Made by a program: the position numbers and the translations under genes. DNA of 64,000 bases from Hymenobacter tibetensis (GTDB lineage Bacteria > Bacteroidota > Bacteroidia > Cytophagales > Hymenobacteraceae): NCBI RefSeq assembly GCF_022827545.1, contig NZ_CP094669.1, positions 3,748,001 to 3,812,000 of the forward strand, in the 5' to 3' direction. The notes under the pieces are model-generated. The model searched no databases. It saw only the letters and a program-made list of their open reading frames with translations, and was not told the DNA's origin. The first letter of the stretch is position 1. Each line of letters starts with the position of its first letter. Positions 16,529 to 24,141 of the stretch are shown piece by piece.

Positions 16529-16586
16529 CGTTGCGCTTGCTTGGGGGAAGGGCTGCCTGTTGCTCTTCCCCCAAGCAAGCACAACG
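16529..16586 (-). terminator. Very long stem-loop beyond the ADH gene
   Basis: Arms 16529-16550 and 16565-16586 are complementary at 21 of 22 positions with a 14-base loop. It lies about 50 bases past the ADH stop on the minus strand, between that gene and the HxlR remnant. It could end ADH transcription, but the stem is longer than most terminators and lacks a T run, so a palindromic repetitive element is also possible. Confidence 0.6.
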
Positions 16587-16635
16587 CGTGCCGCACGTAC
16601 TAGCTGGGAGTTCCAATTGCCGGGACCTGCCGCCC

Positions 16636-17676
16636 TTACAAGGTGGCCATGTCAATTACAAAGCGGTAGCGCACATCGCCTTTCAGCATCCGCTCGAAAG
16701 CAGAGTGAATATCTTTGATGTCTATCACTTCGATGTCTGACACTAGGTTGTGCTCGGCGCAGAAATCCAGCATTTCCTGGGTTTCGGGTAGGCCCCCGGC
16801 CCCTGAGCCGGTCACTGTTTTGTTGCCATTCGCTAGGCTGAAGGAAGGCACCTGCAAGGGCGCCAGCGGCATGCCCACGTTGATGTAGGTGCCGTTGGTG
16901 CGCAGCAGGGGCAGGTACAGGTTGATGTCGTGGTCGGCCGCCACCGTGTCCAAAATAAAATCAAATTGCCCCTGCACGGCCGCTACTTCGGCGGCGTTCT
17001 TGGTGACGACAAAGTGGTGCGCGCCTAACGCCTTGGCATCTTCGCGCTTGGCTTCGGAAGTGCTGAGCACAGTCACGTCGGCCCCGAAGGCCACGCCGAA
17101 TTTGACGCCCATGTGTCCCAGGCCACCCAGGCCCACCACGGCCAGCTTGTGGCCGGGACCTACCCGCCAGCGACGCAGGGGCGAGTAGGTGGTGATGCCG
17201 GCGCACAGCAGTGGGGCCACGGCGGCTAGGTCCAGCTTCTCGGAAATTCGGTGGGCAAAGTCCTCGTGCACCACGTTGTGGTTGCTGTAGCCGCCGTAGG
17301 TAGGCAGCCCGTCGTGGCCGGTGCTGTTGTAGGTCTGCACCGGGCTTACCTGGCAGAATTGCTCCTGGCCATTCGCGCAGTCGGCGCAGTGGCGGCACGA
17401 ATCGACCATCACGCCGACGCCGACCAGGTCACCGACCTTAAACTTGTGGGCGTGCGCGCCCACGGCCACCACGCGACCTACCATTTCGTGACCAGGTACC
17501 AGCGGGAATTGGCTGTGCCCCCATTCGTTGCGCAGCAGGTGCCAGTCGGTGTGGCACACGCCACAGTACAGAATTTCGATTTGTACGTCGTGGGGCGCCA
17601 GGTCGCGGCGCTCGAACGTCCAGGGGGCTAAATCGGTTTGCGCATCGTGCGCGGCGTATCCTTTGGCAGCTAGCAT
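16636..17676 (-). CDS. Zinc-dependent NAD(P) alcohol dehydrogenase (CAD/YahK type)
   Basis: This 346-residue enzyme is a zinc MDR of the cinnamyl alcohol dehydrogenase/YahK group, which reduces aldehydes with NADPH. Catalytic zinc ligands are Cys41 (YCGVCHTDW) and His63-Glu64 (VPGHEMVG). The structural zinc lobe is VDSCRHCADCANGQEQFC. VVGLGGLGHMGVKFG is the nucleotide-binding loop, and CAGITTYSPLRRW carries the remaining catalytic Cys. The gene is monocistronic on the minus strand behind a GACCTTTG box and faces an AraC regulator located upstream in the same orientation. Confidence 0.95.
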   Translation of the reverse strand: MLAAKGYAAHDAQTDLAPWTFERRDLAPHDVQIEILYCGVCHTDWHLLRNEWGHSQFPLVPGHEMVGRVVAVGAHAHKFKVGDLVGVGVMVDSCRHCADCANGQEQFCQVSPVQTYNSTGHDGLPTYGGYSNHNVVHEDFAHRISEKLDLAAVAPLLCAGITTYSPLRRWRVGPGHKLAVVGLGGLGHMGVKFGVAFGADVTVLSTSEAKREDAKALGAHHFVVTKNAAEVAAVQGQFDFILDTVAADHDINLYLPLLRTNGTYINVGMPLAPLQVPSFSLANGNKTVTGSGAGGLPETQEMLDFCAEHNLVSDIEVIDIKDIHSAFERMLKGDVRYRFVIDMATL

Positions 17677-17705
17677 CGGGGTCGGTTAAAAAGTAGTGAA
17701 CTCGA

Positions 17706-17713
17706 CAAAGGTC
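17706..17713 (-). promoter_or_regulatory. ADH promoter -7 box
   Basis: On the coding strand the octamer is GACCTTTG, 30 bases upstream of the ADH start codon. The same octamer lies 26-44 bases before other starts in this window and is close to the Bacteroidota consensus TAnnTTTG. Confidence 0.5.
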
Positions 17714-17776
17714 CGCCTGCCCCCACCGGCTGGTTAAGCGAATACCCAACCAAAACTTGTCTTATTCAAACCTGCC

Positions 17777-18691
17777 TTAGCGGACCAGCCGCCCGGATGC
17801 CTCGGCCCGCCGGAATGCGTTGGGCGACGTGCCGGCGTGCTTGCGAAAAAAGTGGTTGAAGTACGTGGGGTCGGCAAAGCCTAGCGCCTCGGCTACGTCG
17901 GCAATGGGCCAGTCGGCATGCTGCAGCAAGCGCTTAGCCTCCTGCGTAATACGCGCCGCCAGGTGCGCGCTGGTCGGTCGCCCCGTTACGTCGCGCAGCA
18001 CCCGGCTCAGGTAGTTGACGTGTACGCCCAGGTGCTGGGCAAAGGCCTCCGCTGTGTGCAACGGCAGGGGCCGGGCGGGTGACGTGACGGGAAACTGTGT
18101 TTCCAACGCCTGCAAAAACTGGGTGGCTAGTCGGCTGGCCGCACTCGGGTCGGCCAGCTGCGGCACGTCGGGTTGCATGCGCAGGGCTTCGTGCAGCAGC
18201 AAGTGCACGTGCGTGCGCAGTAGGTCGAACTTATAGCGGTACGAGGAATTGACCTCGGCCAACATCTGCTGGAAAAGTTGGGTCAGGAACGCGCATTGCT
18301 CGTCGGTGAGCAGAAATACGGGACTGGTACCCAGCTGAAACAAGGGTGAATCTGCCCACGGCACCCCCTGCCCCGGCGTGGACAGAAACTCGGTGGTAAA
18401 CAGACAGCAATACCCGTGCAGCGGCTCGATAGGCGTGCAGGCATAGGGGGCGAGCGGATTATAGAGCAGCAGCGCGGGACTCTCAATCCGCAGTGAGTGC
18501 CCGGCGTATTGCAGCTGCGTGGTGCCGCCCGTGTAGAGGCTAATTTGGTAAAAATCGCGGCGGCCGTAGGGCAGGCTCGGCTGACTGACCCCAGTGGCAA
18601 TAGGATAGACGTTGAACGGCTGCGGCACTTGCGGCAGATGCTCCTGCAAGTAGTGCTGGTGAAACTGGCTGAGGGATTCGCGAGGCGACAT
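17777..18691 (-). CDS. AraC-family transcriptional regulator
   Basis: This 304-residue regulator has an N-terminal cupin-like region (FYQISLYTGGTTQLQYAG, then PALLLYNPLAPYACTP) and a C-terminal AraC domain. The first HTH is FAQHLGVHVNYLSRVLRDVT and the second is IADVAEALGFADPTYFNHFF, followed by RKHAGTSPNAFRR. Such Bacteroidota AraC proteins usually sit next to the oxidoreductase they induce. Here the zinc ADH lies 100 bases downstream on the same strand. It does not share the distinctive segments of the 5541 and 22754 paralogue pair. Confidence 0.92.
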   Translation of the reverse strand: MSPRESLSQFHQHYLQEHLPQVPQPFNVYPIATGVSQPSLPYGRRDFYQISLYTGGTTQLQYAGHSLRIESPALLLYNPLAPYACTPIEPLHGYCCLFTTEFLSTPGQGVPWADSPLFQLGTSPVFLLTDEQCAFLTQLFQQMLAEVNSSYRYKFDLLRTHVHLLLHEALRMQPDVPQLADPSAASRLATQFLQALETQFPVTSPARPLPLHTAEAFAQHLGVHVNYLSRVLRDVTGRPTSAHLAARITQEAKRLLQHADWPIADVAEALGFADPTYFNHFFRKHAGTSPNAFRRAEASGRLVR

Positions 18692-18978
18692 GAAGGGCGT
18701 TGAAAAGGGCGAATGCTACGCTACAACTACTCATTGGTCAGTATGTTGCTAGGTACAGCCGGTGCCCAGCCGAATAGCATTTATGATAGGACACGTCGCT
18801 CTCAAAGGTCGGAAATTGGTGCGGCAAGCACAGGATTGAGCTTGATAATCCGACGGAGAGCACCACCTAGGTACAAACCAGGACCACTTCAGCGTATCCT
18901 GATGAGGGGATAAGATTTCCTAACCGGTGCGGCGCAAACCGTAGGGAAATAGTGCTGTAAGGAAGCCCCTTTTGAAGG

Positions 18979-19115
18979 TCAACAGGTTAGAAGTGCCATT
19001 CCCCGTGACTATTGCCCAAACCATGACTTACGCCCGTGGCCAGCCTAGCAGCTTGGACATGGGCGACATTCTGGTGCGGCCAACGGCCCGGAATGGAGCC
19101 GTCATGCCACCCTGA
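18979..19115 (+). pseudogene. SDR C-terminal remnant
   Basis: The plus strand ending at the TGA at 19113-19115 encodes PFPVTIAQTMTYARGQPSSL and then DMGDILVRPTARNG. The pattern of a helix followed by VxxGDILxRPTAQ is the normal C-terminus of YdfG-like short-chain dehydrogenases. Everything upstream of about 18979 lacks SDR content. The rest of the 18692-18978 gap shows no gene. Confidence 0.6.
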
Positions 19116-19222
19116 ATCATGTTGGGCAGCGAGCAGGCTTCACGGACTGTGAACACGCACGTGGGTTAGAGACGCAAGCAACATTGAGCTTTCTACGCAA
19201 ACACATAGTATCAGCATTCTAT

Positions 19223-19230
19223 GACCTTTG
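19223..19230 (+). promoter_or_regulatory. Likely -7 box of the AraC gene at 19257
   Basis: GACCTTTG begins 34 bases before the chosen ATG. An ATG at 19221 directly overlaps this box, which is why I treat 19221 as promoter and not as a start codon. Confidence 0.45.
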
Positions 19231-19256
19231 TTTGGTCGGTTGAAACCAGTAGACAA

Positions 19257-20084
19257 ATGAAAACGGAACCCTCCCCTACCCTTAATCAGCCAGGCATACT
19301 CTACTCAGAGTACGCAAACCGCTACGTGGACGCGGACCAATGTGTGGCCGTGCATGGCCTAACCTATCTGCTGGCGGGGAGCCTGCGGGTCACGGAAGTC
19401 GGACAAAGTCGTGTATTCGAGGCGGGCAGTTTGCTGTTCACTCGCAAAAACTTCCTAGCCAAATTCACCAAGCAGCCGGCCGCAGATGGGCCTTTTCGAG
19501 CCATTACAGTGGCATTTGATACTCTTACTCTGCTCGCAGCCAGTCAAGCATACGGCAAACGTAGCGAGCCACTCCCTGCGAGTAGTCCGGCCATTACGGT
19601 TCTAAACACAACCCCGCCGCTCCAGCAACTCGGCGAGTCTCTCCAACCTTATTTCGCCCAGTCCTTGCCCGCGTCCCTGGCTCACGTGAAGCAACAGGAA
19701 GCCTTAGCATTGCTCCTGCAGGCCCACCCGGCCCTGCAACCGGTACTGTTCCATTTCGCGCCGCCCGGTAAAATCGACCTGGAAACCTTTATGCGGCAGC
19801 ACTTCCGCTTCAATGTTGGCCTGCCACAGCTGGCGTACCTCACGGGGCGGAGCCTGGCCAGCTTCAAACGGGATTTTCACCGGATTTTTCGCACCTCGCC
19901 CGCCCGCTGGGTTTACCAACAGCGACTGGCCGAAGCCCATTACTTGCTGCAACAAGAACACAAGCGTCCTTCGGAGGTGTACCAGGAAGTGGGCTTTGAG
20001 AGCTTGGCGCACTTCTCCTATGCCTTCAAGCGGCTGTTTGGTTGCCCGCCTTCCAGCGTGTATGCGCCCGGTCTGGCCGGTTAG
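19257..20084 (+). CDS. AraC-family transcriptional regulator
   Basis: This 275-residue protein begins MKTEPSPTLNQPGILYSEYA. The N-terminal sensor half contains GLTYLLAGSLRVTEVGQSRV and AGSLLFTRKNFLAKFT. The C-terminal DNA-binding half contains LPQLAYLTGRSLASFKRDFH, then TSPARWVYQQRLAEAHYLLQ and VYQEVGFESLAHFSYAFKRL. The start at 19257 is preferred to the ATG at 19221, which lies on the probable promoter box. It is followed 70 bases later by an SDR gene in the same direction, its likely target. Confidence 0.9.
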   Translation: MKTEPSPTLNQPGILYSEYANRYVDADQCVAVHGLTYLLAGSLRVTEVGQSRVFEAGSLLFTRKNFLAKFTKQPAADGPFRAITVAFDTLTLLAASQAYGKRSEPLPASSPAITVLNTTPPLQQLGESLQPYFAQSLPASLAHVKQQEALALLLQAHPALQPVLFHFAPPGKIDLETFMRQHFRFNVGLPQLAYLTGRSLASFKRDFHRIFRTSPARWVYQQRLAEAHYLLQQEHKRPSEVYQEVGFESLAHFSYAFKRLFGCPPSSVYAPGLAG

Positions 20085-20154
20085 GGCGGGTGCGAGCTTT
20101 TACCAGCCCGTACGCCTTCTAGCTACAACTATACTACCCTCTTTTCCTTGCTTT

Positions 20155-20976
20155 ATGCCTACCATCTTCATTACTGGCGCTTCGTCCGGCCTCGGGAAAG
20201 CCACAGCCAAACTTTTTGCCGCCCGGGGCTGGCGCGTCATGGCCACCATGCGCCACCCCGAGTACGAAACCGAGCTTGGGCAGGTGCCGGGCGTGCACCT
20301 GCTGCCGCTGGATGTAACCGACCCGACTCAGATCGAGCAGACGGTGCAACGCGCTATTGCGCTGCACCCTGTCGACGTGGTATTCAACAATGCTGGCTAC
20401 GGCCTTATCGGCGCGCTGGAAGCCGTGTCGGATGAGCAGATTACGCAGTTGCTTACTACCAATCTGCTCGGCGTCATTCGGGTCACGAAGGCGTTTCTGC
20501 CCCATTTGCGGGCCAAGCGGTCTGGCCTTATTTTGAGCACGACGTCCATGGGCGGCTTCCTCACCTTTCCACTCTACTCAATTTACCACGCCGCCAAGTG
20601 GGCCGTGGAGGGCTGGAGTGAGAGCATGTCGTTCGAGTTGGCCCTGCATAACATCCGCATCAAAACGATTTCACCCGGCGGTACCGCCACTGACTTCACG
20701 GGCCGCTCGCTGCAGGTAGCTGAGCATGAGGCCTACAGTGGCTTATTTCAGCAGCTGTTGGCCGGGCAGGAAGGCGTCCAGTTTGCGCCCGCTGAGGTTA
20801 TTGCCCAGGTGGTGTATGCGGCGGCGACTGATCCACAAGATCAACTTCGCTACCCGGCCGGCCCCGATGCCGTAGCCGCTTACGCCCAGCGGCAAGCAGC
20901 TGGCCCTGAAGTTTTCCGTCAAGGGGTGGCCGCTCAATTTGGGTTGCCCAAGCCAGCAATTCAACCAGCCACTTAG
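20155..20976 (+). CDS. SDR-family oxidoreductase (classical type)
   Basis: This 273-residue short-chain dehydrogenase begins MPTIFITGASSGLGKATAKL with the TGxxxGxG cofactor loop at residues 7-14. VVFNNAGYGLIGALE carries the NNAG motif, STTSMGGFLTF the catalytic Ser region, and YSIYHAAKWAVEGW the YxxxK pair. The C-terminal half resembles the 17-beta-hydroxysteroid-like SDRs. An ORF extending upstream into the AraC gene is a shadow frame. The pair AraC-SDR forms a likely induced cassette; the substrate is unknown. Confidence 0.92.
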   Translation: MPTIFITGASSGLGKATAKLFAARGWRVMATMRHPEYETELGQVPGVHLLPLDVTDPTQIEQTVQRAIALHPVDVVFNNAGYGLIGALEAVSDEQITQLLTTNLLGVIRVTKAFLPHLRAKRSGLILSTTSMGGFLTFPLYSIYHAAKWAVEGWSESMSFELALHNIRIKTISPGGTATDFTGRSLQVAEHEAYSGLFQQLLAGQEGVQFAPAEVIAQVVYAAATDPQDQLRYPAGPDAVAAYAQRQAAGPEVFRQGVAAQFGLPKPAIQPAT

Positions 20977-21154
20977 CGCCCGTTAGTTTGCGCTGCATTG
21001 CCTGCAGATACCACCTGGTTCCGCTCCGCCACTAGGTGCCCCGCTAACCAATGGCTAGGCACGTACCCGAAGCCGGTACAAGAGAATCCTACTTCAGGCC
21101 CTCTCTATTTCCTACAAGGGAATTGTTTGAGATGACGAGTGACTTTTGACTACA

Positions 21155-21204
21155 ACAAAAGGCGTTTTGGCTACAGCCGCTTTTTACGTGGGATTGACCT
21201 TTGT
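21155..21204 (+). promoter_or_regulatory. Promoter block shared with the 4.5-kb AraC cassette
   Basis: This block aligns without gaps to 4492-4541 (34 of 50 identical, concentrated in the first 27 and last 9 positions). GACCTTTG at 21196-21203 lies 44 bases before the SDR start codon. The upstream part includes GTTTTGG and GCCGCT. It probably binds the AraC protein encoded at 22754-23674. Confidence 0.7.
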
Positions 21205-21239
21205 TCTGTCACTATCACCCCACGTAAAATAGCCGGAAA

Positions 21240-22016
21240 ATGGAATTGAAGAACAACACCGTCCTGATTACGGGCGGGACAAGCGGGTTTGGGCTGGAAT
21301 TCACCAAACGCTTCCTGGAGTTAGGGAATACCGTACTTATCACGGGCCGCAATCCGGCGAAACTAGCCGAAACCAAAAAGCTGTTTCCGCAAGTCCACAC
21401 CTTTCAAAGTGATATCAGCAAGCCCGAAGATATCCAGGCCTTGTATCAGCAAGTGCTGGAGAGATTTCCTGACCTGAATATCCTCATCAACAACGCCGGT
21501 GAGATGCGCAAGCTTGTTCTCCACGACGAGCATGATCTGCTGGATATCACCCGGGAGATAGAAATTAACCTAATGGGACCGATCCGGATAATCCAACAGT
21601 TTCTACCCCACCTGAAAAAGAAAAGTGCCGCCGCCATTCTCAATGTCACGTCCGGCATTGCCCTGATGGCCTTTCCCATCGCGCCCGTGTACGGCGCCAC
21701 GAAATCCGGGCTGCGTTCCTATACCCAATCGTTACGGGTGCAACTGAAGAACACCAGTATCAAGGTGTTTGAATTGGTAGCGCCTGGCTCCCCCACCCCC
21801 TTGAACGATAAGTTCAAGGAGCTAGATGGCTTTAGTTCGAGCGGTATGCTGGCGCCTGAAAAAATAGTGGCAGCCGCCATCAAAGCCATGCAGCAAGACA
21901 AATGGGAGATTTATCCTGGCCTGCTGCGGGCCATTCGCTTTGTTATCCGGCTGGCCCCGCAATTTGTGCTGGCGCAAGCCAGTAAAATCGGTGCTTCCGC
22001 CATGCAAGGCAAATAA
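21240..22016 (+). CDS. SDR-family oxidoreductase (DltE-like)
   Basis: This 258-residue SDR starts MELKNNTVLITGGTSGFGLE. NILINNAGEMRKL holds the NNAG motif, ILNVTSGIALMAFPIAPVYG the Ser and Tyr region, and ATKSGLRSYTQSLRVQL the Lys helix. The sequence resembles DltE-type oxidoreductases. It heads a four-gene operon: a 17-base gap leads to a small membrane protein, then a DoxX-like protein, then an AraC regulator paralogous to that of the 4.5-kb cassette. The upstream promoter block is shared with that cassette. Confidence 0.92.
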   Translation: MELKNNTVLITGGTSGFGLEFTKRFLELGNTVLITGRNPAKLAETKKLFPQVHTFQSDISKPEDIQALYQQVLERFPDLNILINNAGEMRKLVLHDEHDLLDITREIEINLMGPIRIIQQFLPHLKKKSAAAILNVTSGIALMAFPIAPVYGATKSGLRSYTQSLRVQLKNTSIKVFELVAPGSPTPLNDKFKELDGFSSSGMLAPEKIVAAAIKAMQQDKWEIYPGLLRAIRFVIRLAPQFVLAQASKIGASAMQGK

Positions 22017-22033
22017 CTGTAAGATACTCCAGC

Positions 22034-22234
22034 ATGAAAAACGATACCAAAGGGGTGGCAGCCGCCATTGGGCTCACCTTGCTTAACCTAATTCCATTCG
22101 CCGGCCTTTTCCTGTACCTCAAACAGGGAACTCCATCGCCTGATGATACGAGAAGAATCTTAGTGAGTACGTTAGTTGATATTCCAGCCCGATTGGCAAT
22201 GGGCTATTTGCTCAACACCTACATCTGCAACTGA
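22034..22234 (+). CDS. Small membrane protein (66 aa)
   Basis: The product has one strong hydrophobic helix near the N-terminus (AAAIGLTLLNLIPFAGLFLY) and a weaker second one (LVDIPARLAMGYLLNTYI). I do not recognise a family. It lies 17 bases after the SDR and 1 base before the DoxX-like gene, so it is almost certainly part of the same mRNA and may be a partner of the DoxX-like membrane protein. Confidence 0.65.
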   Translation: MKNDTKGVAAAIGLTLLNLIPFAGLFLYLKQGTPSPDDTRRILVSTLVDIPARLAMGYLLNTYICN

Positions 22235-22235
22235 C

Positions 22236-22589
22236 ATGGCCAAGAACATAATTGCCTTGCTGCTAATGGCCCTGTCGGTCAGCTTATCCTTCAAGCACGG
22301 CTGGGATTCGTTGCAGGTCAAAGACAATCCGGCACCGGCAAAAATGATGAGCGAATTGGGTATTAGCAGCGCACTAGTTCCTCTTTTGGGAGGGATTACT
22401 ATCGCTATTGGCTTACTGACGCTGTTCCCGAAAACATTCTTCCTTGGCAACCTACTCAACGCGCTATCCATTGTGGCAATAATGGCGTTGGCCTTACAAG
22501 CTGGCAATTTCAAAATTGCCTTGCTGGAAATTCCTTTTTTGCTACTTCCTCTGGGACTGATCTATTTACGCTATCCTTTCCAAGGGTAA
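22236..22589 (+). CDS. DoxX-like family membrane protein
   Basis: This 117-residue protein has four predicted membrane helices, starting MAKNIIALLLMALSVSLSFK. The pattern of KHGWDSLQ followed by SELGISSALVPLLGGITIAI is typical of DoxX-like proteins of Bacteroidota, which form redox-linked inner-membrane complexes with oxidoreductases. The ATG at 22236 was chosen because it follows the previous stop by one base, whereas the longer frame starts inside the preceding gene. Confidence 0.82.
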   Translation: MAKNIIALLLMALSVSLSFKHGWDSLQVKDNPAPAKMMSELGISSALVPLLGGITIAIGLLTLFPKTFFLGNLLNALSIVAIMALALQAGNFKIALLEIPFLLLPLGLIYLRYPFQG

Positions 22590-22615
22590 TACGCCAGGGT
22601 GAATCGCCAGTGCTC

Positions 22616-22713
22616 CTTCAGTGGTAAAGCAACTTCAATGCTTCAGTGACGAGCAAAAAGGACAGGGCGTTTACCAACTATCCTTCAGCTAAATAATACT
22701 TAGCGCTTCAGTG
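22616..22713 (+). promoter_or_regulatory. Three exact CTTCAGTG repeats upstream of AraC
   Basis: CTTCAGTG occurs at 22616-22623, 22641-22648 and 22706-22713 in the 164-base gap before the AraC gene, with a near copy (CTTCAGCT) at 22683. All are in the same orientation. This could be an additional regulator site for internal transcription of the AraC gene. Confidence 0.35.
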
Positions 22714-22753
22714 CGAATTTCTATTGTAAAGAGGATCAACAACTGAAAATGCC

Positions 22754-23674
22754 ATGACCAGCAATAAACCCCTACGAATAAAAACAATTACGGAAGGCCA
22801 TCGAATTTTGGGCTTGCCCAAACCTGAACATCCCTTGATCAGTGTGGTAGAGTATGCCGCGCTGCAAACCCCCGCCGCCGACACGACGCATACTGGAGCG
22901 CTGTTCGATTTTTATTTTATTTCCCTTAAAAAAGGATTTCGCAATAAATTTTACTACGGACAACAGCAGTATGACTTTGATGACGGGATGATGTATTTCG
23001 TGGGTCCCAATCAATTAGTCAGAGGCGCTGGCCCAAGCCCAGAGGATGACCTTTCCGGCTGGATTCTGTTGGTTCACCCGGATTTGCTGTGGGGCACACC
23101 CCTGGCGAAAACAATCAAAAAATACGAATACTTCGATTACTCGGTGAACGAAGCCTTATTTCTTTCAAATAAGGAAGAACTCATCATTAACAACATAATC
23201 GCCAATATTAAAACTGAATACCACGCGAACATCGATAAATTCAGCGAAAGTATTCTTGTTTCTCATTTTGAAACGTTGTTGAATTATTCGAAACGTTTTT
23301 ATCAGCGCCAATTTATCACGCGTAAAAGGAGTAATCACCAAATTCTGGATCGGCTAGAAAAGTTGCTGGCAGATTATTTTACTAGTGATGATTTAGCGGT
23401 CAAAGGGCTGCCGAGCGTACACTATATTTCCAGTGAGCTCCATGTTTCGCCTACTTATTTACGCGGGCTGCTGAAGGTTTTAACAGGGCAGAATACGCAA
23501 CAGTATATTCACGATAAACTGATTGAGAAGGCGAAAGAAAAATTATCAACCACCGCTTTGTCTGTCAGCGAAATTGCCTACGAATTAGGATTTGAACATC
23601 CCCAGTCATTTAGCAAACTGTTCAAGACAAAAACCAGCGTTTCGCCTTTGGAATTCCGGCAATCATTTAACTGA
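22754..23674 (+). CDS. AraC-family transcriptional regulator (paralogue of the 5.5-kb gene)
   Basis: This 306-residue protein is paralogous along its length to the product of 5541-6449. Shared landmarks are HPLISVVE, YYGQQQYDFDDGMMYFVGPN, VHPDLLWGTPLAKTI, TGQNTQQYIHDKLIEKAKEK and VSEIAYELGFEHPQSFSKLF. The N-terminal about 190 residues are the sensor region and the last about 90 the AraC HTH. Its codons are visibly more AT-rich than those of the 5541 copy, which suggests separate acquisition and not a recent tandem duplication. It closes the SDR/DoxX operon and probably binds 21155-21204. Confidence 0.92.
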   Translation: MTSNKPLRIKTITEGHRILGLPKPEHPLISVVEYAALQTPAADTTHTGALFDFYFISLKKGFRNKFYYGQQQYDFDDGMMYFVGPNQLVRGAGPSPEDDLSGWILLVHPDLLWGTPLAKTIKKYEYFDYSVNEALFLSNKEELIINNIIANIKTEYHANIDKFSESILVSHFETLLNYSKRFYQRQFITRKRSNHQILDRLEKLLADYFTSDDLAVKGLPSVHYISSELHVSPTYLRGLLKVLTGQNTQQYIHDKLIEKAKEKLSTTALSVSEIAYELGFEHPQSFSKLFKTKTSVSPLEFRQSFN

Positions 23675-24141
23675 AAGTTTCCCTCTCCCGATGTCGGCTC
23701 GCCTCTTCGGAAGCACGGCCAGACAGCGTACACGGGCCCTTTTTGTTGCCAAAAACCCATGCGCGCTACGAGCAGTAGTCCCGGGCCCTGGCTGGTGTAC
23801 CTCCGTGAACGACTAGCTCACCTACCCGACCAGTCAGGCGCGGCATTCCACCCACTCGGCACGTAGTGGGGGTCCTTACCCGAGTAGGAAGAACAGGAAG
23901 CAGATACATAGTAGGCAACGAGCCTTGGGTAGACACCCGCCTGCTCGGTAGCGGTCGGCGCTATTCGACGACGATCTGGCTATCCACAACTTGTGCGCGG
24001 GGAGTCTTTCGTGTAAACGCGGCGCTGGGCACTAGCCGATCCGATCTGCGGACATCAGCACTGCCCCTGAAGCGGGAGCAGTGTACCGTTCTCCCTGGCA
24101 CGGGGTCGGGACGCCCTTTTCACTTTTCAGCACTGAAGTTC
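23675..24141. other. Non-coding gap
   Basis: The frame of the MBL gene stays open upstream to about 23866, but the translated extension has no family features and would bury the lipoprotein signal. I see no other gene or strong hairpin here. Confidence 0.5.

Noticed and set aside
19221..19256. Alternative upstream start of the AraC gene
   Set aside because: The ATG overlaps GACCTTTG, the likely promoter box, and the next ATG at 19257 gives a normal N-terminus.
23866..24141. Upstream extension of the MBL-fold gene
   Set aside because: The extra codons precede a complete lipoprotein signal at 24142 and lack protein-like features.
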